Numbered from the stretch's first letter, positions 23,690 through 35,060 are shown. The stretch is DNA of 64,000 nt from Trachythela sp. YZ-2020 (GCA_016169945.1 JADLSH010000355.1:4367182-4431181), one strand, 5' to 3'. A program made the numbers and translations. The notes: generated by a model not told the origin, from the letters alone.

Positions 23690-24620
23690 GCGGGGGTACC
23701 CTTGCAGGGATAGAGGGAGGTGTGAGGCAAGGTGTATTGAAATACGGGGGTCGTGGCGATCGTATGGTGGGGGCTGTGGGCTAGTTGAACCATGGCTAAA
23801 TAATTAAAAAATGACCTTAAGGGGTTAACCGCCTTAACTTTTGTTTGAAAAACATGTTAAGGAGTTAGCCTTTACTTTTTGACCATTTTCAGGCACTCTT
23901 TGAAATTTTGAAAATGTGGCCAAAAATGGTCAAAAAGTAAATGGTTAACCTTAACTTTTGGTCGAAAAAAATGTTAAAGGTTAGCCTTTACTTTTTGGCT
24001 ATTTTCAGCCATTTTTTGAGACTTTGAAAATGTGTGTCGCGGCGGCAACAGCGGTATATGTTTTGGCTTGGATTAGTCTCCAATGTGGAATCTCCATGGA
24101 AGGGCACAAATGAATAGTTGACAGCGATAATTCAAGATGCGAAAGACGTTTGTTTGATTCATATTTTAATAGCTCCCAGCGACTTAATGCTCAATAGAGC
24201 GTCTTGTTTGTTTGAATTGCCCAGTAAATTTGCCACCTAAAAAGTAGGAAACCAAACAATCACGAGTTGTGAGGAGCAGAAATACGTTCCATTGGGATTC
24301 GTGTGGTCAGCTGTGCTCGAATTTGTCGTGTTTTATGCGGTCCTTGTGAACTCTAGACTTGCTCGAAGTTTCTCTTTCATTGCCTTTCTGGATCGATCCA
24401 CTATAGTGCAAATAACACGAGTTACACTGTAGTTGATCGATATAGAAAGTCAATGAAAGAGAGAATTGAAGCAAGTTAGATCTAGCCGCTTCGGTTCACT
24501 TTTCGGAACCGAGATTTTCCGAAGTTGACAAGTCTGTCTTTCTCGCTACGTCATTGATACAGGGAGACAATGAAGAAAAGACTTAGAGCAAGTCTATGTG
24601 AACTCGAAACACGAAAGCGT
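23690..24620. repeat. Repeat-rich interval
   Basis: Holds GGTTAGCC-type repeats (23810-24030) and an imperfect inverted repeat at 24345-24480 (GAACTCTAGACTTGCTCGAAG... with TCAATGAAAGAGAGAATTGAAGCAAG) and its direct neighbour at 24530-24610. No gene. Confidence 0.45.
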
Positions 24621-24696
24621 GCAAATTTGAACACGGTTTCGAATTCATACGGTCCAATGTGAAAGAAGCCTTACCTTATTCGTTAAAGCGTTATGA

Positions 24697-24872
24697 CTAA
24701 CATATTCCAGCACGTTGGGTCGGAATACAGCCATGGGACGAATGTTCACCAGAATATGAGCCAGGGTAAGGCAATAACATTGGTAGTTTGTTACTAGCTT
24801 GAGCAAAGTTATGTTTGTGCGTCCATGTTGAACTTGTGTTTCTCTGTGAAGTCCGGCAGGGATGCGTCCAAA
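24697..24872 (-). CDS. Terminal exon of the GCM gene (alternative frame unresolved)
   Basis: Acceptor TTTCCGTTGCAG. In the phase-1 frame it encodes a Ser/Thr/His-rich tail ending THKHNFAQASNKLPMLLPYP...TQRAGIC and TAG at 24697-24699. A phase-0 frame (FGRIPAGLHRETQV...) is also open through to a strong donor AATAAG|GTAAGG at 24674, so the 3' end may be longer or alternatively spliced. Confidence 0.55.
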
Positions 24873-27800
24873 CTGCAACGGAAAATACAACGTATTAGAA
24901 TTTCTATGTCGGTGAATACAGTGGAACCCTTGTAAAGAGTAGAGTTGGGCGATATTTCAATATATATCGATGCTATCGCGATATTTTCACTCATAATTAT
25001 CGTATCGAAGGTAGAAACTTGAGCCACAATATATCGTTATTATCGTTACGGTCGATGACTATCGCGATATTGCTCCGCATTTGTGCATAGCTTTTATAAA
25101 ATGCAAAAACAGTTCTTTGAAAATATAGATTTTAGAATAAATAAAACTACTTTCTGAAAGCTTGGCGCTAATGGAGCCGGAGGCTACGACGAATTACGAT
25201 ACAAAAGCTAGTATTTATGCATTAATTCGCCGATGTTTATAAAATGATGAAATAAAACAAGGTTTCTATTTTAAGGTTGTCACTTCCTTTTCGAGTCGGA
25301 TAGTCACTTTAATCTGTTGTTTATAATAAGATATAGCATATATATTTATTAGTTATTACTGTAGCTTGTTATGTTAATGTGCGAGAAAATGACAAGATGT
25401 TCCCGACGCAGACGCGTCATCTGGACGCGCAGAACTGGGTTACACTTTACTGGAGTTGGGATATTGAAAAAATCATTTCATAATTATCGTCTACGAAATT
25501 ATCACGATATTCGATAATACCGTGATAAATCCAATGAAAACAATGACCAAACAGTTTCAATTTAATGAATTAATATGAAAACCATATAAGGGGTTAGCCT
25601 TACATTTTTTGGAATTGAAATCAAAGGGGTTAGCCTTTTTTTCGACAAAAAGTAAAGGGGTTACCTTTTACTTTTAGGCAATTTTGGTCACTTCTGGAGT
25701 TTTTGAAAAAGTGGCCAAAAAGTAAATGGCTTAGCCATTTTTTCTATTTCAAGCCCTACAAATCTTGTTACAACATGCTGCCGTATGTAGGTTTTTCAAA
25801 CAGTAATTTTGTTGCTGGTATTATTTGATCAAAAGAATTGACTCCATGCACTCACCATAATACGAATGATATATGGTGCTTCGTTTCTGCAACCACTCCA
25901 TGACGGAAATAAATGCATCTTGAATTCGCACAGTTGCTGTATGACTACAAGTTTCTAAAACAAAGACCATCTTGTAAATACTTGAAGTTGCTTGGGAAAA
26001 GTATATGACAACGGGTCATCCGTAATTATCAACGGATGTTATCCGTATACAGGAGCTATTTTGATGTAAACAGAACTGATGCGCACGTCGAAAACTTATT
26101 GCTCCGGAAATTCCGTTCTAAAATAATTTTAGCTGTTGTTCTTTATATCTCCTGCCACATGACAAGAGAATAGTGTACAATGGCCGACACTTCGCGAAAT
26201 ATTGGGGGTGCGAATTTAGGTTGCCAACATATTTTGACCCTCTTGTCGTTGTAAATCTCGTATCTTTTGGCTTAAATTTCATGCAAATTGCTTAGATTAT
26301 AGGCTATTGTTGCTTTTTTTGGTTGTAAAATAAATCATTGTTTTAGGTTTGTCACACAGTTCGTCAGCAATTGTATCATTCAAAGACCTTCAGAAATAAA
26401 GATATTTATTGCAAAAATAGCCTACTAGATAAAATGTATTACGTAATGACCTACCAGGAACAGAACAATTATGGTGTTGACACAATGTTGAATCATAGAT
26501 TATCTTTGCCGCAGGAAATACTGATGATGATATAATGTCACTACCCCAGAAATACCAAAACTCCCTAACTTGACCACCAAGTACGTCATCTGCAGAAAAT
26601 AAGGATTTCGTTAATTTTATACCTGTCTATAATTTTTTCTCTGCCTAATAATACTAGATTTAGTAGTATCTGTTGTGTTAAAAGTGAAGCCGGAAGTCGG
26701 CCATTACTAAGGGTATAATGGTAGAAATGTATTGCTTGAAATGCTTCATATAGTAAAATAATATAGTAATCTGGTATTTTTAGAGTTTGAAGACGTTTAC
26801 AAAAAATAAAGACAATTTCCCTGTATATTTGGTCCCTTAGTAATGGCGAATTTCTAGTCTAGTAATGTTTAACTGGCTTCATTTTCTGCACAAGTAAACA
26901 ATAGGTTGCGCTATCCAGTATACTTTTCAGATCAGTGGATAGGACTAGGTTTATGACAAGAGATAGGTTAGGGTTGGTACGGGTTAGATCTTCGATATTA
27001 TCATAAATTACCACAACGATATCATCTGGGCTATACCAAACCCCGTAGTACTCTTAATAATACCTTTAATTAAAGCATCAATATTCAAGAATTCCTTTGC
27101 GGTACAATACTGAGACTGCAAGCGTGCCAACATATCATCAGCTGACTCCAAGATACGTGGATCTTGTATCCTTAACATCAACTCATATCTACATATCCTA
27201 TAATGTTCCTCAAAGCTTCTCAGTGTAACCATCATTCTCTGACGTAACATCTTGTAGAGTGAGCTGACACTCTTGTATTGAAACTCGTTGAGTAAGGTCT
27301 GCATTTGAGCGTCAACCATGAGATTCACGATTGTCTCAACGGTTAAAGTTTGTAGTTCCCGAGGGAAATCGTGCACTAGGTAATGCCACTAGAAAAAATG
27401 TAATTACTTTTACGACACGAAAATAGCATTGGTCTAATATACATTTATTTGATAAAACTTTTAAAATCGTGTTATAATATTGTTTCAATTTCTTGTCGCC
27501 TTTTCATTTGTTAAAGGTGATGTAAAGTCCCGATGTAAACAAACCGGCAACGTCCGTTTGTTTACATTTTAAACACGCTATATTTAAAAAATTATGATGT
27601 GTTCTGGTTCGCTAAAGGTTCGCTATGCTTCAAATAAATACAGATTCGAGTTTCTGATTTAGAAGATGTCGAATTTTAGTCGAAACAACGCGAAATTTGG
27701 GCATTGTTTACATCGCGGGACCCCCCATAGCACATGCGCAGAATGGACTTTACATGGTCTTTAAGAAATTCAGATTGGTTTAATATTACCCAAAAATTAA

Positions 27801-30800
27801 CGTGACTTTCTACTTCATAAAACATAATGAGTTATTGGATGATCAGGTTTATTTGCAAAAAAGATAATTTTAGTCACTTGAAACTTTCTTCGCCGTGTAG
27901 CATCTGGGAAAGATAATCCTATTCCAGATACACGGATGGATCCAGCTTGATCTGGTAAGAGGGGAGTGGGGGAGGGGGAGGCGTGACAATCGACTGAGCA
28001 GGGTGCAATCACTGAGTACCACAACAGGGTCAAGGGGCTGAGCTTGTCGGACATTTTTAATAAGGTTACCAATATTTTATTTTTGTCTGATAATTGTCCG
28101 GCCAAATCCTAAATTTGGATTTGATACGGAAATTGGCACTCCTTTTGTCCCCCCCTTGGCCAAGGATAGGCGAGAAATGCACATCCATGTCTGTCCAGAC
28201 AAATCTTGCTCAAAATTGTATCGTTTTCAAACTTCTTTGGTACAAAAGTAACTAATTAATGATTTCTGGTTGTCTAACTGGCATCTATTATTCCCTGAAT
28301 TTTTAATATCAACTCTGTGCGTAACCAAATATGGAGTCGTAACTTTAATCTTGCAAGATGAAAATGATCATTGAAATACTGGATTTTTCTTTATTTTAGA
28401 TTTTGATATATACCACATATTTACTACACATATTTGTCATCAGGGGTGGAAAAAGTAATCGAGCATTGTTAGGGTTGAAGAATACACATGTCTCACTATG
28501 GGACCAACCTCATGGTTGACAGGAATCATTCCTTAAGTTTAAAACAAGCTGAATATATAGTATACGTATGGGCAATATACCTATATTTAGTACAAAAATT
28601 ATTCTGCAAGTCTGCGCGAACTTTCTATTTTCAGACTGTGCTCACAGGAACAAAAAATGTTGTCCACCCCTGTCTGTCATTCAGTGATTTTATGGAATAG
28701 CCGAATAGGGTAGGAAAAAACGTTCATATTTTCGAAATGTGTGTTCATTTACGTTATCAACTGGAAATTTTTCAATTAAGTTAAAAAGAAAAGATGTTAA
28801 CTAAAATACCTTAGGAACACGTATTTTCTGTAGTGGCGATGAGCACATGACTGTGAGATGTTTGATATGTTCCAAAATTCCATCCACCCCCCCTGAACGA
28901 TATAATGTCACCAACAGCAGGGGACACTCGGGGGTAGCGCATGATAAGAGGCGAGATTCTAGTAAATCGAAGCCAGGAATATAGTTCGGCAATGTTCGAC
29001 ACAAGACATAAGTCTTGGAAAATTTCGTATTGTTGTTTTCTTCCGAAAATATCTCTCGTGCGAGTTCTCTCATTGGCGCGGTCGCGACGCACACGTGTTC
29101 ATTTCCGTCTGTGACGTCACAGCTTCTGACGTGATCACCGTGATAGTCCAGATATCTGGCAACGTTATTGAGGTCTTCTGGACGTAAATATGGTAAGAAT
29201 GCCTGTGGGTTGTAGCTTGCATAAACCTCTTGAGGTAGCTGAAAGAAATATTGGAATTTACTATTATCTATGTACATGGATTTTTAGTAAAGATTTTGCA
29301 GCATTAAGGCATTAATGGACAAGGGGCAGACTGGAAGCCTCATCTGATCAAGGCGGGGGGGGGGAGTGTTAAGAGAGGAGCACTCCTTATGACGAACGCA
29401 AATATGCCATAAATTTGAATTTTTTATTAACTTACTTGTATTTATATTCGCGCGTACTAATTTTCGCTCAGTCATAAATTTGCGCGATTCAATTTCGCGC
29501 ACCCTAAATGCGATATTTCTTGCGCAGTTATTTTTAAGTCATTAGCCCTTTCGTCGAATCATGCTATGATATAGTTTCCATTTTATTCCAACTCAGAACG
29601 CGTCATTTCGATGTGCGGTCGAGATTTCAAACTGACGTGTTAGGTATAGACAATCATTGTTTTCATTTAAAACGGGCGCGGGTAAAAGTATAGTAACTTA
29701 TTCGCACCATAGTTTCGTCCATATTGTATTTACTTGACTGGACATCTCTTTTCCTTATTGAAGTTCTCTTGGCTTCAGGTTTTGGATGATCATGACTTCC
29801 TTTTGACTCAAACTGTATATAGTCCATGCGATGTACCCAGAAGTGAGTCACTGGATAACTATTGTTACCTAGAACAAATATACGTAAGAGACTTGTATTG
29901 AAGGAGAAGGGGGGAGGGGGTACGGTTGGAACTTTATGTTTAGCAGGTAAATAGGTGGGGGTGCGGTAATCATCCTTACTTGCAGCTTAGAGCTGAGCTG
30001 AATTACGAAGGACGAAGCTCGCGACTTGATCGAATCCAAGGCTTATTAAAGGCGCTTCTGGCTGCCACCGTATGACTCATGTCTGATCAGGGAGCACAAC
30101 TACGATGGAAGGGTTAGTTTGGGGCTTATTCAAACCCACCCTGTCAATATTCCCTGTGGGAGGAAACCGTAGTACCCGGAGAAATCCCACGACTTGCGGT
30201 AGAGCGTTGACTGACTCTTATCACATAAGTGTCACGAGTCCGCAGTGAGAATCGGACCCACGATCTCAGAGGTGAAGGACCCCTTCAAAACAACTTTAAC
30301 AAACAACCTTTTGCATTAAAATTCGTGAAAAAGCAATGTGTTTCAAAGACGTTACACTTTTCTTCTTACATCACGTTGTATTCAAAAACAGTCATAAACA
30401 TGCAAACTTTTCGTTGTCCATGCTAGCATGTGATAACGTTTATATTCGAGGGCTAATCAATTAAAGTGTTAGTAAATTGGTGGACTTGTTATGTGTAGGA
30501 GTGGTTTACAGTATTGAAGGGATCTACACTACTATATACAGTATTATATCTATTATTTCACTCTTTCTTTCAGCCTGAAAGGAAGAAAATTTTCATTCGT
30601 TTTAATCAAGCGAAACTATACAACATACCTGTACATTTTCTGTGAACAATACGGCCATTCTTGCATTCGGAATTAGGACATTGTTGGCCAAGTTGACGTT
30701 CTCGCACTAAATTAAAAAGCATAGAGAAAAGACCTTGTATTACAGAAAAGACGGTTAGATTTTCAGAGAGGCTCTCGAGTCAAAAACGAGAATAAAAACA

Positions 30801-32521
30801 AATAGGCATAACTTTTAGTACAATCGAGAAAAGCGAGTTTTAAGTTCTACAATATTTGAAGAAGAAGAATAGAAGATATATTGTTTTGTTTATTCAAAGA
30901 GGTTACGAAGTGTAGAGTATCTATAATCAATGCGATGTACATTGTAGAAGGTGTTTTGTGGATGGAATATTCGAACGAATGCAGGGCAGCTGGTTCGACT
31001 TTTCGCAACTGCCCCTGGTTAGGTCTAAAAATGTCAATTTCTACTATTAGTTCTATCGAACGAGATGCCCGACAAATCTTGGTGTATATTGCAGTCTATA
31101 ATCAGATTATTGTACATTGCAGGTATTGATTGCTTGATACACAGAGCAACGGCACATGCGCAACCACTCCACCACCATGCAACACCCTACGTGCCTTTGA
31201 CCAATGTTCGATTAAAATTTCGCCTTGGTCTCACTCTCATAAGAGAAGAGTGTTTGCAGTTACCGAACAGCACAGATGTCTTTTCGGAATGATCCTAACT
31301 GGGCCTCTAGAGAGAACAGCGCTATTTAGTATACAAACTACCTTTGTCAGATATAGCTGGACGTATTCTAATTTTTCTTTCATCTTTCAAACCACAGTTT
31401 TCAGAACACACCAGAACACCAACACATGTTTTCTTCAAGACATATTTATTATGATTGTTCGTGTATTTCATGGCCCAGCCAGAGGAGTGAGACTGAGCTT
31501 CGCGTGACGTCAGAGAATAACGACGTTTTACGTTCCCGTCTATCCATTCACGATACTCGTCGAAGTGATCTTGCGTGTCTTCCTGTGAGAGATGAAAATT
31601 AAGATTTAGAACAGATCGATACTTGAGAGCATGCTTAAAACTTAAACTGAACTAATTCCATTTATACTGGATATCAGTCCGCGCAAACAAGTATCCGGCT
31701 TCATTACGGGCCTAAAATGACCATCACATATTAGAAGAAATTATGAGGTGGCTATTGCTTTTCCCGCATTCTGATTTGTCGAAATTGAGCGTCCAAAATG
31801 GCTTCTTCGCGAGCTGCTGAATTTAAAACAAAAATCGATAAAAGGTAAGCGATAACAAATACACTTTTCTTCCAAAGGCAGCGTTTTTTCGCTGTTGAAA
31901 TGGTAGGCTCTTTATATAGCCCTACACGAAATGTATAATTTAACCCCAACCCCCACCCCCAAGATATTATATAAAATTATTTGATACCTGTTTTATAGGT
32001 TGCTTGACAACATCAATTATTTCAACACTTGGTTCAGCATGGGGCTCTAAATTCGTTTCCGATGAAAGTCGTACATCATCGTCAGGAAACCATATCAAGG
32101 GCCTGTCCAAGGAATAATAAAGTATTTTTGAATCATGAATAAATTTCAAAGGATAAATACAAATTCACACAGCAACTATATAATTATACACACGTCAAAA
32201 TCTCATATCTTGTCAACAAGATGTGTTGGCCACATACTTGTGGCAAGCTGTGATATGTGACAATGCTGCTTCTTTTGTCAAATTGCTACAAGTTTTTGTC
32301 ACATGTCCACAACTTGACAACATCAATTTTAATCGATTTGTCCTTGGTCTATAAGCATTACCTCCACAAATTTTTGCATTAAAATGTTTGATAGTTTTCG
32401 AGTTATCATGCTAACAGACAAACACACACACACACACAAACAAACCCAACATAGAGGTAATTACTTTTGTACAAACCTTTGTTTTTTATGGCTAGGTGCA
32501 TGTTGAGATGAAGGCGTTGAA
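24697..32521 (-). CDS. gcm: GCM-domain transcription factor with long novel C-terminal region (about 600 aa, N-terminus incomplete)
   Basis: Ten minus-strand exons in one continuous frame: 32477-32521, 31988-32102, 31342-31582, 30629-30706, 29708-29868, 28810-29238, 27064-27388, 26455-26589, 25856-25954, 24697-24872 (TAG). The GCM DNA-binding domain lies in exons 3-5: FDEYREWIDG, SGWAMKYTNNHN, LKKTCVGVLVCS, RIRPAISDK, QQCPNSEC, YPVTHFW, SKGSHDHPKPEAK, all hallmarks of glial-cells-missing proteins (two-zinc, WRKY-GCM superfamily). The 3' exons add about 385 residues with no match I can recall: a helical block, then a Cys/His-bearing tail (CQHHNC, GETCSHT). The family regulates cell fate as a nuclear transcription factor. 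The usual Gly-His-Cys-Gly before YPVTHFW is replaced here by Gly-Asn-Asn-Ser. The exon 5 donor is weak; two genes remain possible. Confidence 0.75.
24945..25540. repeat. Palindromic ATCG/CGAT-rich element
   Basis: Ends GGGCGATATTTCAATATATATCG and GATATTCGATAATACCGTGAT are of the same type. Repeated ATCGCGATA phrases suggest a large imperfect foldback element in a GCM-gene intron. Confidence 0.45.
25856..25954 (-). CDS. GCM-gene exon, continues Cys/His segment
   Basis: Acceptor TTTGTTTTAG, donor TATG|GTGAGT, phase 1-1. It encodes TCSHTATVRIQDAFISVMEW and a Tyr-rich end. The phase matches both neighbours. Confidence 0.68.
26455..26589 (-). CDS. GCM-gene exon with FWYFWG motif
   Basis: Acceptor TATTTTCTGCAG, donor CCTG|GTAGGT, phase 1-1. 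The other two frames close early. It encodes GGQVREFWYFWGSDIISS and CQHHNCSVPG, a Cys-His cluster that continues into the next exon. Confidence 0.7.
27064..27388 (-). CDS. Helical exon of the GCM gene
   Basis: Acceptor TTTTTTCTAG, donor AAAG|GTATTA, phases 0 to 1. Mostly amphipathic helix (VETIVNLMVDAQMQTLLNEF, RSFEEHYRICRYELMLRIQD). If the donor is not used, the frame runs 18 more codons to TAA at 27008, giving a possible shorter isoform. Confidence 0.7.
27955..28170. repeat. GGATGGATCCAGCTTGAT dispersed element, copy 1
   Basis: Shares GGATGGATCCAGCTTGAT, CAGGGTCAAGGGGCTGAGCT, AAATTTGGATTTGATA and CCCCCTTGGCCAAGG with copies at 33020-33240 and 47605-47915. Low-level open frames here come from the repeat. 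Confidence 0.6.
28810..29238 (-). CDS. 143-codon exon of the GCM gene, unknown domain
   Basis: Acceptor ATTTCTTTCAG, donor CCTAAG|GTATTT, phase 0-0. It encodes LPQEVYASYNPQ, a PYLRPEDLNNVARYLDY helix, and conserved-looking CxxP and aromatic positions. I do not recognise the domain. An in-frame ATG at 29277 just upstream means it could also be the first exon of a separate gene. Confidence 0.7.
29708..29868 (-). CDS. gcm: GCM domain exon, C-terminal part
   Basis: Acceptor TTGTTCTAG|GT, phase 1. It encodes SYPVTHFWVHR, the beta strand DYIQFESKG and HDHPKPEAK with the paired His ligands, then a basic tail. Two donors are possible: ATG|GTGCGA (exon edge 29708, phase 0, matches the next exon) or TCAA|GTAAAT (edge 29734, phase 1, does not match). 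Confidence 0.88.
30120..30290 (-). mobile_element. SINE-like copy, reverse orientation
   Basis: The reverse complement carries the GTCGTGGG...TCTCCGGGT segment and a B-box-like GGGTCCGATTCTCACTG, as in the element at 16843-17195. It lies in a GCM-gene intron. Confidence 0.5.
30629..30706 (-). CDS. gcm: GCM domain exon, zinc-ligand middle part
   Basis: Acceptor TTTAATTTAG, donor TACAG|GTATGT, phases 1 to 1. It encodes RERQLGQQCPNSECKNGR and a Lys-Cys-Thr end, corresponding to the KQQGKQCPNRNC region of GCM with its Cys ligands. Confidence 0.88.
30930..31110. mobile_element. GCAACTG-CCCCTGG-TAGGTCTAA element
   Basis: Contains the phrase TTTTCGCAACTGCCCCTGGTTAGGTCTAA shared in part with 37495-37760, 39750-39930 and 54950-55265, flanked by complementary GAAGGTGTTTTGTGGATG and TATAATCAGAT-type arms. 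Confidence 0.45.
31342..31582 (-). CDS. gcm: GCM domain exon, N-terminal part
   Basis: Acceptor CTCTCACAG, donor ACAAAG|GTAGTT, phases 0 to 1. It contains HFDEYREWIDG, SSGWAMKYTNNHNKYV and KKTCVGVLVCSENC, the most conserved block of GCM proteins, then KIRIRPAISDK, the counterpart of the RPAICDKAR segment in other animals. Confidence 0.92.
31740..31960. repeat. Dispersed repeat with ATGGCTTCTTCG start, copy 1
   Basis: Matches 61495-61760: CATTCTGATTTGTCGAAATTGAGC, AAAATGGCTTCTTCG, GAATTTAAAACAAAAAT, GGCAGCGTTTT(T)TCGCTG. The frame begins MASS in both copies but is short and interrupted. Confidence 0.5.
31988..32102 (-). CDS. GCM-gene exon upstream of the DNA-binding domain
   Basis: Acceptor CCTTGGACAG, donor AAACAG|GTATCA, phases 2 to 0. 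It encodes PLIWFPDDDVRLSSETN and an acidic stretch ending VKQPIKQ, which joins the GCM exon in frame. The frame stays open upstream but has no ATG there. Confidence 0.65.
32477..32521 (-). CDS. Small 45-nt exon of the GCM gene
   Basis: Acceptor TACTTTTTAG, donor AACAAAG|GTTTGT, phase 2-2. It encodes STPSSQHAPSHKKQR and joins 31988-32102 in frame. Too short to stand on coding potential alone. Confidence 0.45.
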
Positions 32522-32744
32522 CTAAAAAGTAAGTATATTATTTTTACATATGGAAATATAGCGATAAAGGCAGTGGCGAAACTAGCCATGGTAACTGGTC
32601 ATGCTATGCTCATAAATGTTCACTTAGATAGGCTAAACACGATACATTTATAAAGGTTTGAATAATTAGAAAATTAAAAATTTGCATAGCATCACCAGTT
32701 GGTATGTTTTGCTTCGTCACTGGATAAAAAGATATATGCACGTA

Positions 32745-33000
32745 GAATAATGAGGGCTTTAGTGTCACATTTGACAGAGCCACTGCTTAGTGCCTTTCAA
32801 CTCTGCGATCATGGGTTCGATTCTTACTCAGCACCCAAGACGTTCATGTGGAAAGAGTTAGTCAACCCTCTGCCGAAAGTCGTGCATGGTTTCTTCAGGC
32901 ACACCGATCTCTTCCCACATGGAATGTTGACAGGGCGCAATAGGATACATCCAAAAGTAGATTCAGGACGACTGCATCGGCGTTATAGCTGCAGTTGAAA
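32745..33000 (+). mobile_element. SINE-like copy
   Basis: Contains TTTGACAGAGCCACTGCTTAG and the B-box-like GGGTTCGATTCTTACTCAG, then AAGAGTTAGTCAACCCTCTG as in the 16843 copy. Confidence 0.5.
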
Positions 33001-33019
33001 TACATACGTAGTAATGTTA

Positions 33020-33240
33020 TCAGGGATGGGTCTAGCTTCATCATCAATGAGGATTCCCAGCACGGTCAAGGGGCTGAGCTTGTCAGAAAATTTTTATAAA
33101 TATGGTTGCCTATAGATGGTCAAATAAACCTCCAAAGGCTCAATATTGTATTTTGGTTACATAATTGCCCTGCCAAATCCACAATTTGTATTTGATATGG
33201 AAATTGGTACCCCTTTTGCATCCTCTCCAGTAAATCCATC
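33020..33240. repeat. GGATGGATCCAGCTTGAT element, copy 2
   Basis: Diverged copy (GGATGGGTCTAGCTTCATC, CACGGTCAAGGGGCTGAGCT, TTGTATTTGATATGGAAATT). Confidence 0.55.
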
Positions 33241-33359
33241 AATGAATGTAATTGTTTATATTTTTTACCTTTCGTTCGGGTTTCTTATGATGCTAGACAA
33301 AGCATGGTTAAATGTTTCTAACAATCCCAGACCAGAATTTGCTTCGAGCGATTGACCTT

Positions 33360-34770
33360 AAAAGACAATAGATTAAATATTGACCTCTGCTTAGCCATAA
33401 CGGGAAAAATATCATCAAGAAAGATATTATGTCTCTGGGGGAGGGGGTTAGGGTTATAACTCGCTCAAATCAAACCAACAAAGGTTACTTAAACCTATTT
33501 CTATTTTCTCTTTCAAACAAAATCTGTATTTTCACTAGTCTTCCAAACTTTAATCTACCTTTGATGTAACTAGAATACCCACTTAGAAGACTTATTGTTC
33601 CAAGTCTCGTTCCTACAACCGAACTTGTTGCTCCTAAGGGTTAACCTCGTACTCTTTCCATGTTAGTATTTGTTGTTGAAATGTTTTGTGCGTTTGTCTT
33701 TAGCATATTAATCAATATTGTGATTCATGTATATAGTTCGGTTGGTCTTAATATGGGATTCTTGTCCTTTTGATCACACCTTCAACCTTATTACTTCCTC
33801 ATTTATGCTGTATATATACAAAAAAATCTATACTTGTTTATAAAAAGGGTCGTAAAAGTTAATAATACAATAAGAAATTAAAGAATACCAACAATTTTAC
33901 TACTTGAAATTACATGCTAAGTCGCAATTAACAAGAACAAAGTAAGCTTATGGTATACCTTCCTCACCAGTAATATGATCTGATCGTTCCATCCCTGTAT
34001 TCATCTTTTCCCTTTTATGCACCGTTCTGAAATGGGAACCAAGAAACACAGATTAGACAAATGCCAAAGTACAGGAAGAAAGCGATCTAGAAAACACACA
34101 AGCGTCCGTAGATTTGTACTGCATGCATGGAACTACCTGGAAATGATCAAGAACACTTCGGCGTGATCGAGCAGTGGCACTTTGTCCCAAAGTAAGGGCT
34201 CCTGGCAAAGAGGCTTTTCGCATGAAACATCGAGAAGTATTTTTAATAACTTAGGTAGTCCCAACAAAGCGAAAAGCGCTTATATTGTAGAACAGTTTGA
34301 TAGGAACCCTACATTATAGAAAGGATATACATATATTTGAAATATATGTTGTACAAATCCGGAATTACGTACTAGGTCTTTCACCATAAACTTTCATGAC
34401 AAGTAGCATCCAACAACGACAAAATTTTGAACAAAAATATACTAAATTTGACATCCTTAATGGATATTATCAAGCTTATCACTATATATTAGCACTCAAC
34501 TTCTGTAGGAAAGCACTTGTGACAACTGATACCGTTAATGCATAACGCATTTAAAATCCTCAATACTCGTGCATGAATATTAAACCAGAACAAACTAAAC
34601 TATATAGCTATATATTTATACTGGATACTTGTACCAGTTCTATCAATTGTTCTCCCCAATGAATAACCCTTTGGTCCGTCCAGTATTATTACAGGCGAAA
34701 TCAGAATACTAAACATATTACATGCAATTACATGCGAGCGAATTGAACTTCGGTCGCAGAGGCGGGAGGG
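33360..34770. other. Intergenic or intronic sequence apart from one candidate exon
   Basis: AT-rich; nothing recognised except the possible exon at 33959-34026. Confidence 0.35.
33959..34026 (-). CDS. Possible alternative first exon near the GCM gene
   Basis: Acceptor TTCCCATTTCAG and donor GGAAG|GTATAC enclose an ATG-led stretch (MNTGMERSDHITGEE) ending in phase 1. This does not fit the phase-2 start of 32477-32521, so it may be 5' UTR or belong elsewhere. Confidence 0.3.
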
Positions 34771-34787
34771 CTGCATTAGCTTGCGGG

Positions 34788-35060
34788 GCAGGCGTTCTAT
34801 TGTGGGGGAGGGAGTTTTGTTTAGAGCGCGCGCTTTTTTTTTGAGAGCGCGCGCTAGGTGAGAAGTTAAGGCTGATTTCCATTCAGTGCAAAATGTCGCG
34901 CGATCGACCTCTTGCGATCGTTTTCTTTTGAATTATGAGCCCTCGACCCGATCCGTTCCAGCCATTTCGCCTCTCCCTTCGATTTTTCTTCTCCCCCCCC
35001 CTAACTTCTCACCTAGCGCGCGCTCTCAAAAAAAACTCCCTCTCCCACAGTAGAACGCAT
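34788..35060. mobile_element. Foldback MITE with GCGTTCTA ends and GCGCGCGCT arms
   Basis: The left arm (GCGTTCTATTGTGGGGGAGG...GAGAGCGCGCGCTAGGTGAG) is inverted at the right (CTCACCTAGCGCGCGCTCTC...CTCCCACAGTAGAACGC). Confidence 0.7.

Noticed and set aside
29284..29502. Extra GCM-gene exon reading VREIESRKFMTERKLV to a GTAAGT donor
   Set aside because: Phases (2 to 1) fit neither neighbour, and the sequence resembles the TTCGCGCGAATTT-type repeat.
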